NCBI GenBank assembly: GCA_035259385.1
Contig: DATFWL010000103.1
Location: 1-64,000, forward strand
Source of the DNA: QHWK01 sp035259385
Lineage (GTDB): Bacteria; Acidobacteriota; Vicinamibacteria; Vicinamibacterales; CAVVIG01
Length of the DNA: 64,000 bases
Reading direction: 5' to 3'
The position numbers and the translations under genes were made by a program. Below, piece by piece: positions 26,562-34,584 of this stretch. Every line of letters begins with the position of its first letter. The first letter of the stretch is position 1. The notes under the pieces are model-generated. The model did not search any database, was not told the DNA's origin, and saw only the letters and a program-made list of their open reading frames with translations.

Positions 26562-28415
26562 GTGCTCCTCTGGGGCGGCTTCACGCTCTTCATTGTCGCG
26601 ATGCTGACGATGGACATCGGTGTCTTTCATCGAAAGGCCCATGTCGTCAGCATGCGCGAAGCGCTGCGATGGACGGCCGTCTGGATCACCCTGGCGCTGG
26701 CGTTCAATGTCGGCGTCTGGTACTGGCTCGGATCGCGTGCGGCGCTCGAGTTCTTCACCGCCTACCTGGTGGAGAAGGCGTTGAGTGTCGATAACGTCTT
26801 CGTCTTCATTCTCATCTTCAGCTACTTCGGGACGCCTGCGGCATACCACCACAAGGTGTTGTTCTGGGGCATCGTCGGGGCCATCGTCGCGCGCACTATC
26901 TTCATCGTCAGCGGCCTCGCGTTGCTCGCGATGTTTCACTGGACGATGTACGTCTTTGGCGCGTTCCTGGTCGCGACCGGCATCTCGATGATGGTGAGAA
27001 AGTCCGACGGCTACAGCCCGGATCGGAATCCGCTGATTCGTCTGGCGCGACGCTGGCTGCGCATCACCGACCGCTACCAGGGCAGCCGTTTCGTCGTCAA
27101 GGACGAGGGCCGCTGGTTCGCCACGCCGCTGCTGATCGCTCTGCTCACGATCGAGTCCACCGACATTGTCTTCGCCGTGGACTCGATTCCGGCCGTGTTC
27201 GCCGTCACGCGCGAGCCGTTCATCGTCTACAGCTCGAACATCTTCGCGATGCTCGGGTTGAGAGCGCTGTACTTCGCGGTCGCCGGACTGATGCGGTCGT
27301 TCCACTATCTGCACTACGGGTTCGCGTCGATCATCGGCATCCTCGGCATCAAGATGCTGTTGAGCGACGTGTACCAGATGCCGATCGGCGCGTCATTGGT
27401 GGTGGTCGTCGTGATCCTGACGATTGCGGTCATTGCGTCGCTGCTCCGGCCGCGACGTGAGGATCTCAAGCGGATACTGGCGCGGTCCGAGCGGCGCGGC
27501 CTGCTCTCTTTCCGCCGTCTGCTGCTGGTGGAGAACGTGTTCGATCTGGGAAGCGTGCTCGTACGACGAGCGATGCGACCGCGCGAGGACGTCCAGGTGC
27601 TGCGTGCCGAGTCGAGCTGGGCGGAGAATCGGCGCACCATGGTCCAGTCGCGGTTCTCGCGGTATCCGATCGTGACCGGGCCGCGGCAGCAGCCGTGCGG
27701 GTTCGTGCATGTCAAGGATCTTCTGTACCTGGACCGGCACCCGGGCACGCCGGACGAATGGCTGCGGCTCGCACGCCCGCATGCCGTTGTCAGCGAGGAC
27801 GCGACGCTCGAAGCGCTGCTCGTCGACTTCCAGCGTCACCGTCAACAAATGGCGCTCGTCTTCGACACGAAGGGCGCGTGGGTCGGGGTCATCACGCTGG
27901 AAGACGTCATCGAGGAAATCGTCGGTGAGGTGAGGGACGAGTTCGAACGGCCGTCAGTCGATCTGCCCGCTCTCACACCGGCGGCCGTGACGATGAGCGT
28001 CGAGGCGGAGTCGCTGGAGGATGCCATCACCGAAATCATTGTCCAGGCGCCAGGGCGCACGCTCGGATTGACGCCAGGCCACCGATCGGCGATGCGCGAC
28101 GCCGCTCACAGTATGCCGTCGTATCTCGGTCATGGAGTCGCAGCGGTCGTGACGACGTCGTCGCAGCTTCGTCAGGCCACCGTGCTGTTCGGGCGTTCCG
28201 AGTCGGGGGTGCCGGGGTTCGATCATCATCAGCGCATTCACCTCATCTTCGTGCTCCTGCTGCCGCCTGGCGCGGTCGGTATGCAGCAGGTCTTCACGAC
28301 CGCGATTGCGGCATCGATCGCGAGCGACTGCGTGCGGGAGCGGTTGATGAACAGCGCCGATCCTGACGAGGTCGTCGAGGTGATGAGCGACGGACTGTGT
28401 CTGGCGCAGCGCTGA
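26562..28415 (+). CDS. TerC membrane protein fused to CBS pair and degenerate PTS EIIA-like domain
   Basis: A 617-residue protein. Residues 1-290 are a TerC-family transporter-like domain, with acidic intramembrane motifs VEKALSVDNVFVF and IESTDIVFAVDSIPA, implicated in metal (Mn/Ca) export or tellurite tolerance. About 320-460 is a CBS pair of the CorC/hemolysin type (FSRYPIV, VITLEDVIEEIVGEVRDEF). About 470-610 resembles PTS fructose/nitrogen EIIA (LTPGHRSAM, YLGHGVAAVV, VLFGRSESGV, IHLIFVLLLPPG). In EIIA the active-site His follows GVAIP; here the sequence is GVAAVV, so phosphoryl transfer is unlikely. The start is GTG 26562, giving the normal TerC N-terminus. Confidence 0.88.
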   Translation: MLLWGGFTLFIVAMLTMDIGVFHRKAHVVSMREALRWTAVWITLALAFNVGVWYWLGSRAALEFFTAYLVEKALSVDNVFVFILIFSYFGTPAAYHHKVLFWGIVGAIVARTIFIVSGLALLAMFHWTMYVFGAFLVATGISMMVRKSDGYSPDRNPLIRLARRWLRITDRYQGSRFVVKDEGRWFATPLLIALLTIESTDIVFAVDSIPAVFAVTREPFIVYSSNIFAMLGLRALYFAVAGLMRSFHYLHYGFASIIGILGIKMLLSDVYQMPIGASLVVVVVILTIAVIASLLRPRREDLKRILARSERRGLLSFRRLLLVENVFDLGSVLVRRAMRPREDVQVLRAESSWAENRRTMVQSRFSRYPIVTGPRQQPCGFVHVKDLLYLDRHPGTPDEWLRLARPHAVVSEDATLEALLVDFQRHRQQMALVFDTKGAWVGVITLEDVIEEIVGEVRDEFERPSVDLPALTPAAVTMSVEAESLEDAITEIIVQAPGRTLGLTPGHRSAMRDAAHSMPSYLGHGVAAVVTTSSQLRQATVLFGRSESGVPGFDHHQRIHLIFVLLLPPGAVGMQQVFTTAIAASIASDCVRERLMNSADPDEVVEVMSDGLCLAQR

Positions 28416-28433
28416 TCGGCTGCCGCGAGCGCC

Positions 28434-29084
28434 TCAGGAGATGATGCCTTTGCGGACCGCGTAGAGCACGATTTCAACGGCGCTGTGGACGTCGAGCTTC
28501 TCCATGATGCGGGCGCGGTGGGTTTCGACGGTGCTCGGGCTCAGGTGCAGGATCTCCGCGATCTCCTTGTTCACCCGCCCTTCGGCGATCAGCTGAAACA
28601 CCTCACGTTCACGCTCGGACAGCGTGTCGTAGCGATCGGTGATCCCGCGCTCGGCGAGCTGCCGCACGTAGTCGTCGAGCATCACGCGCGAGACGGCCGG
28701 GCTGAAGAAGGACTTGTTCTGCGTCACCGCCGTCACCGCGCGCAACAGATCGCTTCCGGCCGAATCCTTCAAGAGATAGCCATGCGCGCCGGCTCTGATC
28801 GCGCGCGTGACGTAAACTTCGTCGGCGTGCATGCTCAAGACCAGGATGCGCGTCGATCGGAGCCGTCGAACGATTTGCTGAATCGCATCGACGCCGCCGA
28901 GCTGCGGCATGGCAAGGTCCAGGATGACGACATCGGGCTTGAGGTCGAGCGCCTGCCGCACTGCCTGACGGCCGTCAGCGGCCTCGCCGATCACCTCCCA
29001 GCCGGGCTGCGCCTCGAGAATCTTGCGGAGACCCTCACGAACCAGCGTGTGATCATCGGCAAGCAGGATCCGGACGGTCGCCAT
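28434..29084 (-). CDS. NarL/FixJ-family response regulator
   Basis: A 216-residue two-domain regulator. The receiver (1-120) has acidic pocket D10/D11, phospho-acceptor D56 in VVILDLAMP and Lys in YLLKDSA. The LuxR-type DNA-binding helix-turn-helix (about 150-212) carries LSEREREVFQLIAEGRVNKEI, then SPSTVETHRARIMEKL. ATG 29084 is one base beyond the stop of the kinase gene, so the pair is translationally coupled. The targets are unknown. Ends converge with the TerC fusion 18 bases away. Confidence 0.93.
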   Translation of the reverse strand: MATVRILLADDHTLVREGLRKILEAQPGWEVIGEAADGRQAVRQALDLKPDVVILDLAMPQLGGVDAIQQIVRRLRSTRILVLSMHADEVYVTRAIRAGAHGYLLKDSAGSDLLRAVTAVTQNKSFFSPAVSRVMLDDYVRQLAERGITDRYDTLSEREREVFQLIAEGRVNKEIAEILHLSPSTVETHRARIMEKLDVHSAVEIVLYAVRKGIIS

Positions 29085-29085
29085 C

Positions 29086-30474
29086 TCATGTCCTCACTGC
29101 AAGCGGGAGCTCGACGGTGAGGCGCGTCCCTTTGCCGCCCCTGCCTTCGATCCGGAACGTGCCGCCGAGTTCCGAGACCCGCTCGCGAATGCCGACCAGT
29201 CCGAGTCCCTCCCGGCGCGACGTGTTGCCGGACTTGGCTGCCTGCCATCCGATCCCGTCGTCCTCGACGGTCACGATGACCGACGCCGCCAGTCGCTGGA
29301 CGAACACCCGGCACGCGGTCGCTCGAGCGTGGCGTGAGACATTGGTGAGCGCCTCCTGGATCGCCCGATACACGCACACCTCGACCTCGATTGGAAGCCG
29401 TCCGTCCAGGCGATCGTCGACGAGCTCGGTCCGGACGCCGGTCCGATCCGAGAACTTCCGGAGATACCACTTGAGCGTGTCCGGAAGTCCGAAATCATCG
29501 AGCATGCTGGGGCGCAGCAGCTGCGACAGATCGCGAACGCCCGCGAGCGCGCGCTGTGCAACCGTTCGCGCTTCGTGAATTGCATGGGCTGCGCGCCCGT
29601 CCGTGCCGACGGCCCGCTCCACGAATGCGAGCTCCACGTCGACTGCCGTCAGCGCCTGTCCGATCTCGTCGTGGAGCTCGCGCGCGATGGTTCGGCGCTC
29701 GTCCTCCTGCGCCTGCACCAGCCGCCCGGACAGCTGCCTGAGCTCCTGCTGGCTCCGCGCCACTTCCGCGTGCTCTTCGCGCACCGTGGCTTCGAGGCGG
29801 CCGACATACCATGTCGACAGCACGGCGATCGCGACACCGAGGGCGACGGCGATGGCGGTCGTCTCCCATATCCTGCGCCGCACCTGACGGTTCGCCTCCG
29901 CCAGCTCCTGCTGCTCGCGGGTCGCGTTGGCGGCCATGATTTGTCGCACCTCGTCTGACAGGTGCACGATGCCATCGCGTTTCGGAATGACTTCGGCCTG
30001 AAGACGACGCTGCGCCGTGGCGCGGTCGTCGGGCTGCGGCATCACAACCCGCACCGCGGCATCCCAATAGTCACGCAGCTCGTCTTCGAGCCGCGTCCAG
30101 GTGGCGCCCTCGTCCACCGATCCCATGGCACGGTACTGCTCGAGCTCCTGATTCACCTGGGCCTGCAGGCTGCGCAGTTGATCGCGGGCGGTCGCCGCTT
30201 CCTGCGGTGACTGGCTGGTTTCGATCAGGGCGTCCCGCACATAAATGGAACCGAGGAGCACCTGGCTTCGGATCGCAAACAGGAGCTCCTGGCCCCTCGT
30301 GTGTCGGGCATGAATGGCGGCGCTTCGCTCCTGCGTCTCCGCGAGGCGCCCGGTGAAGTAGAAGGCGGACGCCAGCCACACCGCGAAGATCACCAGGAAG
30401 CCCGCCAGCAACGCTGCCTTGATTGTCCTGGGCGGGCGCATCCGTGGGAGCGGCCGGGCGGGGCGCGTCATCAA
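29086..30474 (-). CDS. NarL-type sensor histidine kinase (HisKA_3)
   Basis: A 462-residue membrane kinase. There is an N-terminal helix (20-42), a periplasmic four-helix-bundle sensor (about 45-200, rich in charged heptads, 4HB_MCP-like), a second helix (about 205-225), then the HisKA_3 dimerisation domain with phospho-acceptor H268 in ARELHDEIGQ. The HATPase_c domain follows with ALTNVSRHA (N box), VEDDGIGW and GLGLVGIRERV. It partners the response regulator immediately downstream. The sensor domain suggests a small soluble ligand, which is not identified. Confidence 0.93.
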   Translation of the reverse strand: MMTRPARPLPRMRPPRTIKAALLAGFLVIFAVWLASAFYFTGRLAETQERSAAIHARHTRGQELLFAIRSQVLLGSIYVRDALIETSQSPQEAATARDQLRSLQAQVNQELEQYRAMGSVDEGATWTRLEDELRDYWDAAVRVVMPQPDDRATAQRRLQAEVIPKRDGIVHLSDEVRQIMAANATREQQELAEANRQVRRRIWETTAIAVALGVAIAVLSTWYVGRLEATVREEHAEVARSQQELRQLSGRLVQAQEDERRTIARELHDEIGQALTAVDVELAFVERAVGTDGRAAHAIHEARTVAQRALAGVRDLSQLLRPSMLDDFGLPDTLKWYLRKFSDRTGVRTELVDDRLDGRLPIEVEVCVYRAIQEALTNVSRHARATACRVFVQRLAASVIVTVEDDGIGWQAAKSGNTSRREGLGLVGIRERVSELGGTFRIEGRGGKGTRLTVELPLAVRT

Positions 30475-30660
30475 TCGATCTTACGTCTGCCGATCCGGCG
30501 ATCGCGGAGGTCCGGTCCCGGGACGCGAAGAATACCGTCCGCGCCGGACACCGCCGCGCGCATGGCTCTCCTAGAGTTGAAGTCACGTTCGCACGCGCAG
30601 ACAGCGTGACTGGCGGCGTTGGACGCGCTGACCGTGGCAATGCTTTTCGAGGGGACCGTG

Positions 30661-31620
30661 ATGTCTGGAAACAGAGCGTTCTGGTGGCGCCACTCCGTTG
30701 AGCACCCGATTGAAGAATTCGCGCAGCGGCTCCTGGTCGTGACAGATATCGATGGCAGCCTGCTGCAGTCGGGCACGCGGTCGCTGCCCGACGAACGCGC
30801 CGCGCTCGAGTTCCTGTCGGCGCGGGGCATTCCGCTCGTGATCAACTCGAGCCGGACTCGCGCCGAGATCGAGCGGCTGCACCAGGCGTTGCACATCCTG
30901 ACGCCGTTCATCAGCGAGCACGGCAGTGCCCTGTTCGTCCCCCATGGCTCGTTTCCGTTCATGCCCGCGGGCGCACGGCCCGCCGTCGGGGGCGGCGTGA
31001 TCGAGTTCGGCCGGCGCTATCACGAAGTCGTCGACACGCTGCGGCTCACCAGTCGTGAGCTCGGAGTGGAGATCGTCGGGTTCGCGGAGTTGACTATTGA
31101 TGACGTGGCCCGTGAACTCGGCGTACCGCCGATGGAGGCGCAGCTCGCGAAGCTGCGCGAGTACACCGAGCTGTTCCGGATGGTCGACGAGAAAGACGCC
31201 ACACGAAGTCGCCTGATCAGGGCGCTTCGCCGGCGAGGGCTGCGGTGCTGGCGGGTTGGCACCCATCACCTGGTCAGCGCGACGCGGGATCGCGCGGCGA
31301 GCCTCGCGGCATTGAAGGCGATGTGGAGGCAGGCCTGGGGCGAGCCGCTCGTCATCGGTCTGGCGGACAGCGAAGACGACGTCGCATGGTTGAAGCATGC
31401 CGACGTCGCCGTATTCGTCCAGCACGATCGCGTCGGTGTTCCTTCGCGGGTGCTCGCGAAGCTGCCGACGGTCCATGTGACGCGATTAGAGGGCCGGGCC
31501 GGATGGAGCGAGGCCATCTTCGAGTTTGTCGGCACTCTCCTGAACGCACGGCAGCCGACCGCACGGACGAAGCGGCTGGTGAGCCTTTTCGACGCACGCA
31601 CCGGTGAACGGCCACCGTGA
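30661..31620 (+). CDS. HAD-family phosphatase, mannosyl-3-phosphoglycerate phosphatase-like
   Basis: A 319-residue HAD hydrolase of the Cof/MPGP branch. Motif I is VVTDIDGSLL (D29, D31), motif II is LVINSSRTRAEI, and the C-terminal motif IV is GLADSEDDVAWL. The cap insertion (FISEHGSALFVP...LGVPPMEAQLAKLREYTELFRM) is like mannosyl-3-phosphoglycerate phosphatase, which makes mannosylglycerate, a compatible solute. Substrate assignment is tentative because no mannosyl-3-phosphoglycerate synthase gene is in the window. ATG 30661 is preferred for the GAGGGG-like stretch a few bases upstream; in-frame starts also exist at 30619 and 30640. Confidence 0.8.
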   Translation: MSGNRAFWWRHSVEHPIEEFAQRLLVVTDIDGSLLQSGTRSLPDERAALEFLSARGIPLVINSSRTRAEIERLHQALHILTPFISEHGSALFVPHGSFPFMPAGARPAVGGGVIEFGRRYHEVVDTLRLTSRELGVEIVGFAELTIDDVARELGVPPMEAQLAKLREYTELFRMVDEKDATRSRLIRALRRRGLRCWRVGTHHLVSATRDRAASLAALKAMWRQAWGEPLVIGLADSEDDVAWLKHADVAVFVQHDRVGVPSRVLAKLPTVHVTRLEGRAGWSEAIFEFVGTLLNARQPTARTKRLVSLFDARTGERPP

Positions 31621-31809
31621 GCTGGTGGCCGCACGCAGTCAGTCGTCGGCCAGAAGTCGGCGACTCCGAGTCCCCGCCGTCGGCGCGGCCGCCTGCGGTC
31701 TCCGCCGCACATTGGTGCGCTCCGAGCCTCCGGGCGCATCCTTCTGCCGGCAGGCGCCGGGACGGGGGCTCGGTCATTCCAGCCAGAATGGCGGTGTAGC
31801 GTGGATGTG

Positions 31810-31914
31810 ATGCTGCGGAGTGGAATGAATCTGATCGGCGTGCTCCTCCTGCTCACGATCGCGGTTGCGATCTACGAATTGTGGGACGTCGCAATCGAGC
31901 GCTGGTTTGGATGA
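31810..31914 (+). CDS. Possible small single-helix membrane protein
   Basis: A 34-codon ORF (ATG 31810; internal ATG 31825 has GGAG four bases upstream) encoding a short N-terminus, one clean hydrophobic helix (LIGVLLLLTIAVAIYELW) and a charged tail ending ERWFG. The composition is protein-like and unlike the arginine-rich noise of other frames here, but there is no homology support. It lies in the otherwise empty interval 31621..32003 between the HAD phosphatase and the VWFA gene. I see nothing else in that interval. Confidence 0.4.
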   Translation: MLRSGMNLIGVLLLLTIAVAIYELWDVAIERWFG

Positions 31915-32003
31915 TTCGGCGGGGCAGCGCGGCGCCGCTCTGCCAGTTGCGACGGGCGCAGCAGCGGAACCTCGTGGCCGCCCGCGGTCGCGCCCTCGTC
32001 TCG

Positions 32004-32891
32004 CTACCTGAATCGCCGCGCGCGAATGTCGACGCCGTGTCTGATCGATTTCACGTCGACTGTGCGGAGTTGCCCTGGCTCCGACGGCAGCCCCCAGTAG
32101 CCGAGCAGATAGTAATGACTCGCTTCGCGCCAGATCCGGTTCGCGGCTTCGGCAAAGTCGTTGGAGTTTCGCAGGACGTCGCCGCCGGTCAGACGGATCA
32201 GCCCGAGGCCGCTCGGACCCGACGCGTGCGTGAGCCCGGTTGGATCGACCTCGTAGACACTGACGTTCGCCCGCGCCGCAGAAGACATGGCCGCGGCCCA
32301 CGCCTTCCGAAACTCGTTCGTCGAGGCGGAGGCCGGCTCACGGACGTCGCAGACCGATGGCAGTCCCAGACAGATGACCGCCTTCCGCCGATGCTCGATC
32401 GGCAGAACCTGTTCGGCTATCCGTGCGACCGCCTTGAGCACGGTTACCGGTGTTTCACGCGACGAGTACGGGACGGTGCCGCCATGGTACTGATCGATGC
32501 GCTCGAGAGCGCTTTCGACATCGCCGTAGGCCTCGTCCCGTAACCGCGACAGGCGAACCACCGACACCTCGTCGACGGTCCTCATCGGCGACAGCAGGAG
32601 ACGACCGATCTGCCGCATCGGTGTCGTCCCGCTGCTCGGCACGCCCATATCGTCCATCAGCAATACGACCGAGCGCTCTTCATCGACAGTCCCGCGTGCG
32701 GCCACGGGCATGAAGGTCTCGATGGTGACCAGCCTGCCTGTGTCCTTTACCTCGAGGTCCTGCGACGAGAGGTCGCGGATCGGCAGACCATGGCGATCGA
32801 GCGCGACGACGTCGAGTTCGACGAACTCCGTGGCGGCGCTCTGAAGCGCTGCGACGGCGATCAGCGCGGCGCAAACGGCAGCTTTGACCAC
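32004..32891 (-). CDS. VWFA-related secreted protein, acidobacterial type
   Basis: A 295-residue protein starting at GTG 32891, with GGAGGAG just upstream on the minus strand. A short signal peptide is followed by FVELDVVALDRHGLPIRDL and LSSQDLEVKDTGRLVTIETF, the N-terminal signature of the VWFA-related family that is greatly expanded in Acidobacteria. The VWFA core follows, with RSVVLLMDDMG, AVICLGLPS and NVSVYEVDPTGL. The MIDAS Asp-x-Ser-x-Ser is degenerate (LMDDMGVPSS), so metal-dependent adhesion may be lost. Extracellular, function unknown; the family is a useful taxonomic hint. Confidence 0.85.
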   Translation of the reverse strand: MVKAAVCAALIAVAALQSAATEFVELDVVALDRHGLPIRDLSSQDLEVKDTGRLVTIETFMPVAARGTVDEERSVVLLMDDMGVPSSGTTPMRQIGRLLLSPMRTVDEVSVVRLSRLRDEAYGDVESALERIDQYHGGTVPYSSRETPVTVLKAVARIAEQVLPIEHRRKAVICLGLPSVCDVREPASASTNEFRKAWAAAMSSAARANVSVYEVDPTGLTHASGPSGLGLIRLTGGDVLRNSNDFAEAANRIWREASHYYLLGYWGLPSEPGQLRTVDVKSIRHGVDIRARRFR

Positions 32892-33053
32892 GCGCTCCTC
32901 CCCGGGCACGAGGACGGGACCTGCCAATCCTAGTCGAACACCTCTGTTTCGAGTGACCAACATCGCGATGGGCGCGGCAGATCGCGCGTTCCGTGGAGCC
33001 TTTGGCGCGCGGTGTCACGGGTCACCAGGCCGCGATCGACCGCTTCCAGCCGC

Positions 33054-34376
33054 TCATCGAGAGTCGTCGTCCACCACGCCGTGTCGCGTCAGGAAGTTGT
33101 CCACCACGAAGTCAGCGACGTGCTCGCCCAACCGGCGACCGGCCGTTTCGTCGAAGCGAAAATGCACGCCCGCGAAAATCCGGCTCAACGTCGCTTCCTC
33201 CGCCGCGTCTGAGAGGCGGTGAAACGACCGCGTCACGCCAGGCAGGACCTCGGAGGTCACGTCGAGCGAGAATCGATCGCGCTTGAGCGTCGAGAGCAGG
33301 ACGTTCAGAGCGGCGGCGCTGATCACCGCGTGCGCGCCGGGATACGACGGGTCCGGTGGCGTGTTCCCAACCTCCGGGAGCCAGTTCGGATCGCCGACCG
33401 TCGCGGGGTTGCCGAGGCTGGCGGCAGCCCGGATGGCGGTGACCGGCCGCCAGAAGTTGTACGTGTATTTCGCGTCGTAGAACGCAATCACGCTGTCCGC
33501 GATCGCCAGGTTGAGCAGCGCGAAGACGCGGGCGCGGTCGGCGGTTCGCAGACGACGGGCGTCGGTTGCCGACTGCGCGATCTCGTTCCAGTAGTTCTGA
33601 ATCGGTCCATTCCAGAACCGCCCCGTCAGCGCCTGATCCGCTGAGCTCGACGCGCCGTTGGCGGTGCCGAGGCTCTTCACCTCGTCGAACGCGTCGCTGT
33701 AGCGAACGCTGGTGAGTCCGGGTGGCGGCGCCGGCCGAAAGAGATCGGCGCGGGGCAGCGCGAACGGCGTGACGCGTGACCAGTGAGTGAACTGCGGCTG
33801 CTTCGGAAAATTTGGCGGCGTGGACTGGTAGTCGCCTGGCCTCGTGCCGAAGACGTACGGAAGCGGCGCCGAGGCCGAGCCGTCGTCCTGGCGGGCGGCC
33901 AGGAGACGCGCTGCGACAATCTGTCCGATGCGAACGCCTTCCGCAGAATCGCCGTCATCGACCGACGCCAGCGTGTCTTGCAATTGACTGTCCAGCGACG
34001 CCTTGAATCCGGGATACAGCGCGACCAGCACGTCGTGCGCGGCCGCGGCGGCGGCCGCATCCTGGGATGCGTCCTTCCGTGCGTTCGCGACCCGGACCAT
34101 GTACGGCCGATGGCTTCGCTCGATGGAGTTCACCGCGTCGTAGATCGCCGCATGCATGATCGCGAAGCTGCGCGTCGGATGGATCGTGGCCGGCTGCGCT
34201 CCCGCGGTTCGAACGATCGCGAGCAGCGTTCGGTTCCACTGAACGACCGGGTTGACCGACGGGAGTTTCGAATCGTCCGCGTGGTGCTGGTCGATGGTCG
34301 CCGCGCCTGACGCGGTTCCGATCTGTGGCGCGGCGCACAAGCCGAGGAGCGTGAGCACGATCGCTGTCTTTCGCAT
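33054..34376 (-). CDS. Vanadium-dependent haloperoxidase-like PAP2 protein, secreted
   Basis: A 440-residue protein with a signal peptide (LTLLGLCAAPQIGTASG). It belongs to the bacterial vanadium chloroperoxidase/PAP2 branch, with an all-helical body and the vanadate/phosphate-site motifs in order: KYTYNFWRPVTAIR (Lys and Arg), PDPSYPGAHAVIS (normally PS/PGH with Ser-Gly-His) and RIFAGVHFRFDE (Arg and His). The middle motif reads Pro-Gly-Ala-His instead of the commoner Pro-Ser-Gly-His, so the Ser/Gly ligand contacts are altered while the His is kept. Substrates are unknown. It may be a phosphatase or halide oxidase. Confidence 0.85.
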   Translation of the reverse strand: MRKTAIVLTLLGLCAAPQIGTASGAATIDQHHADDSKLPSVNPVVQWNRTLLAIVRTAGAQPATIHPTRSFAIMHAAIYDAVNSIERSHRPYMVRVANARKDASQDAAAAAAAHDVLVALYPGFKASLDSQLQDTLASVDDGDSAEGVRIGQIVAARLLAARQDDGSASAPLPYVFGTRPGDYQSTPPNFPKQPQFTHWSRVTPFALPRADLFRPAPPPGLTSVRYSDAFDEVKSLGTANGASSSADQALTGRFWNGPIQNYWNEIAQSATDARRLRTADRARVFALLNLAIADSVIAFYDAKYTYNFWRPVTAIRAAASLGNPATVGDPNWLPEVGNTPPDPSYPGAHAVISAAALNVLLSTLKRDRFSLDVTSEVLPGVTRSFHRLSDAAEEATLSRIFAGVHFRFDETAGRRLGEHVADFVVDNFLTRHGVVDDDSR

Positions 34377-34584
34377 GAGATGGGTCCTTTCTCATTGTGA
34401 GGTCCAGCGATGGAACATGCGGGGGCGACGGCAGGACGATCGACGTGCGCAACCGCGGACCTCACCTGCATAGACAGCGACGGGTCCCGAATTATTCCGT
34501 GGAACTTACGCGGCGATACCGAACGACACGCGGGTTCTCTGTTGACGACTTCTTCATGCCATCGTCGAGCAGCGCCTGCGAACT

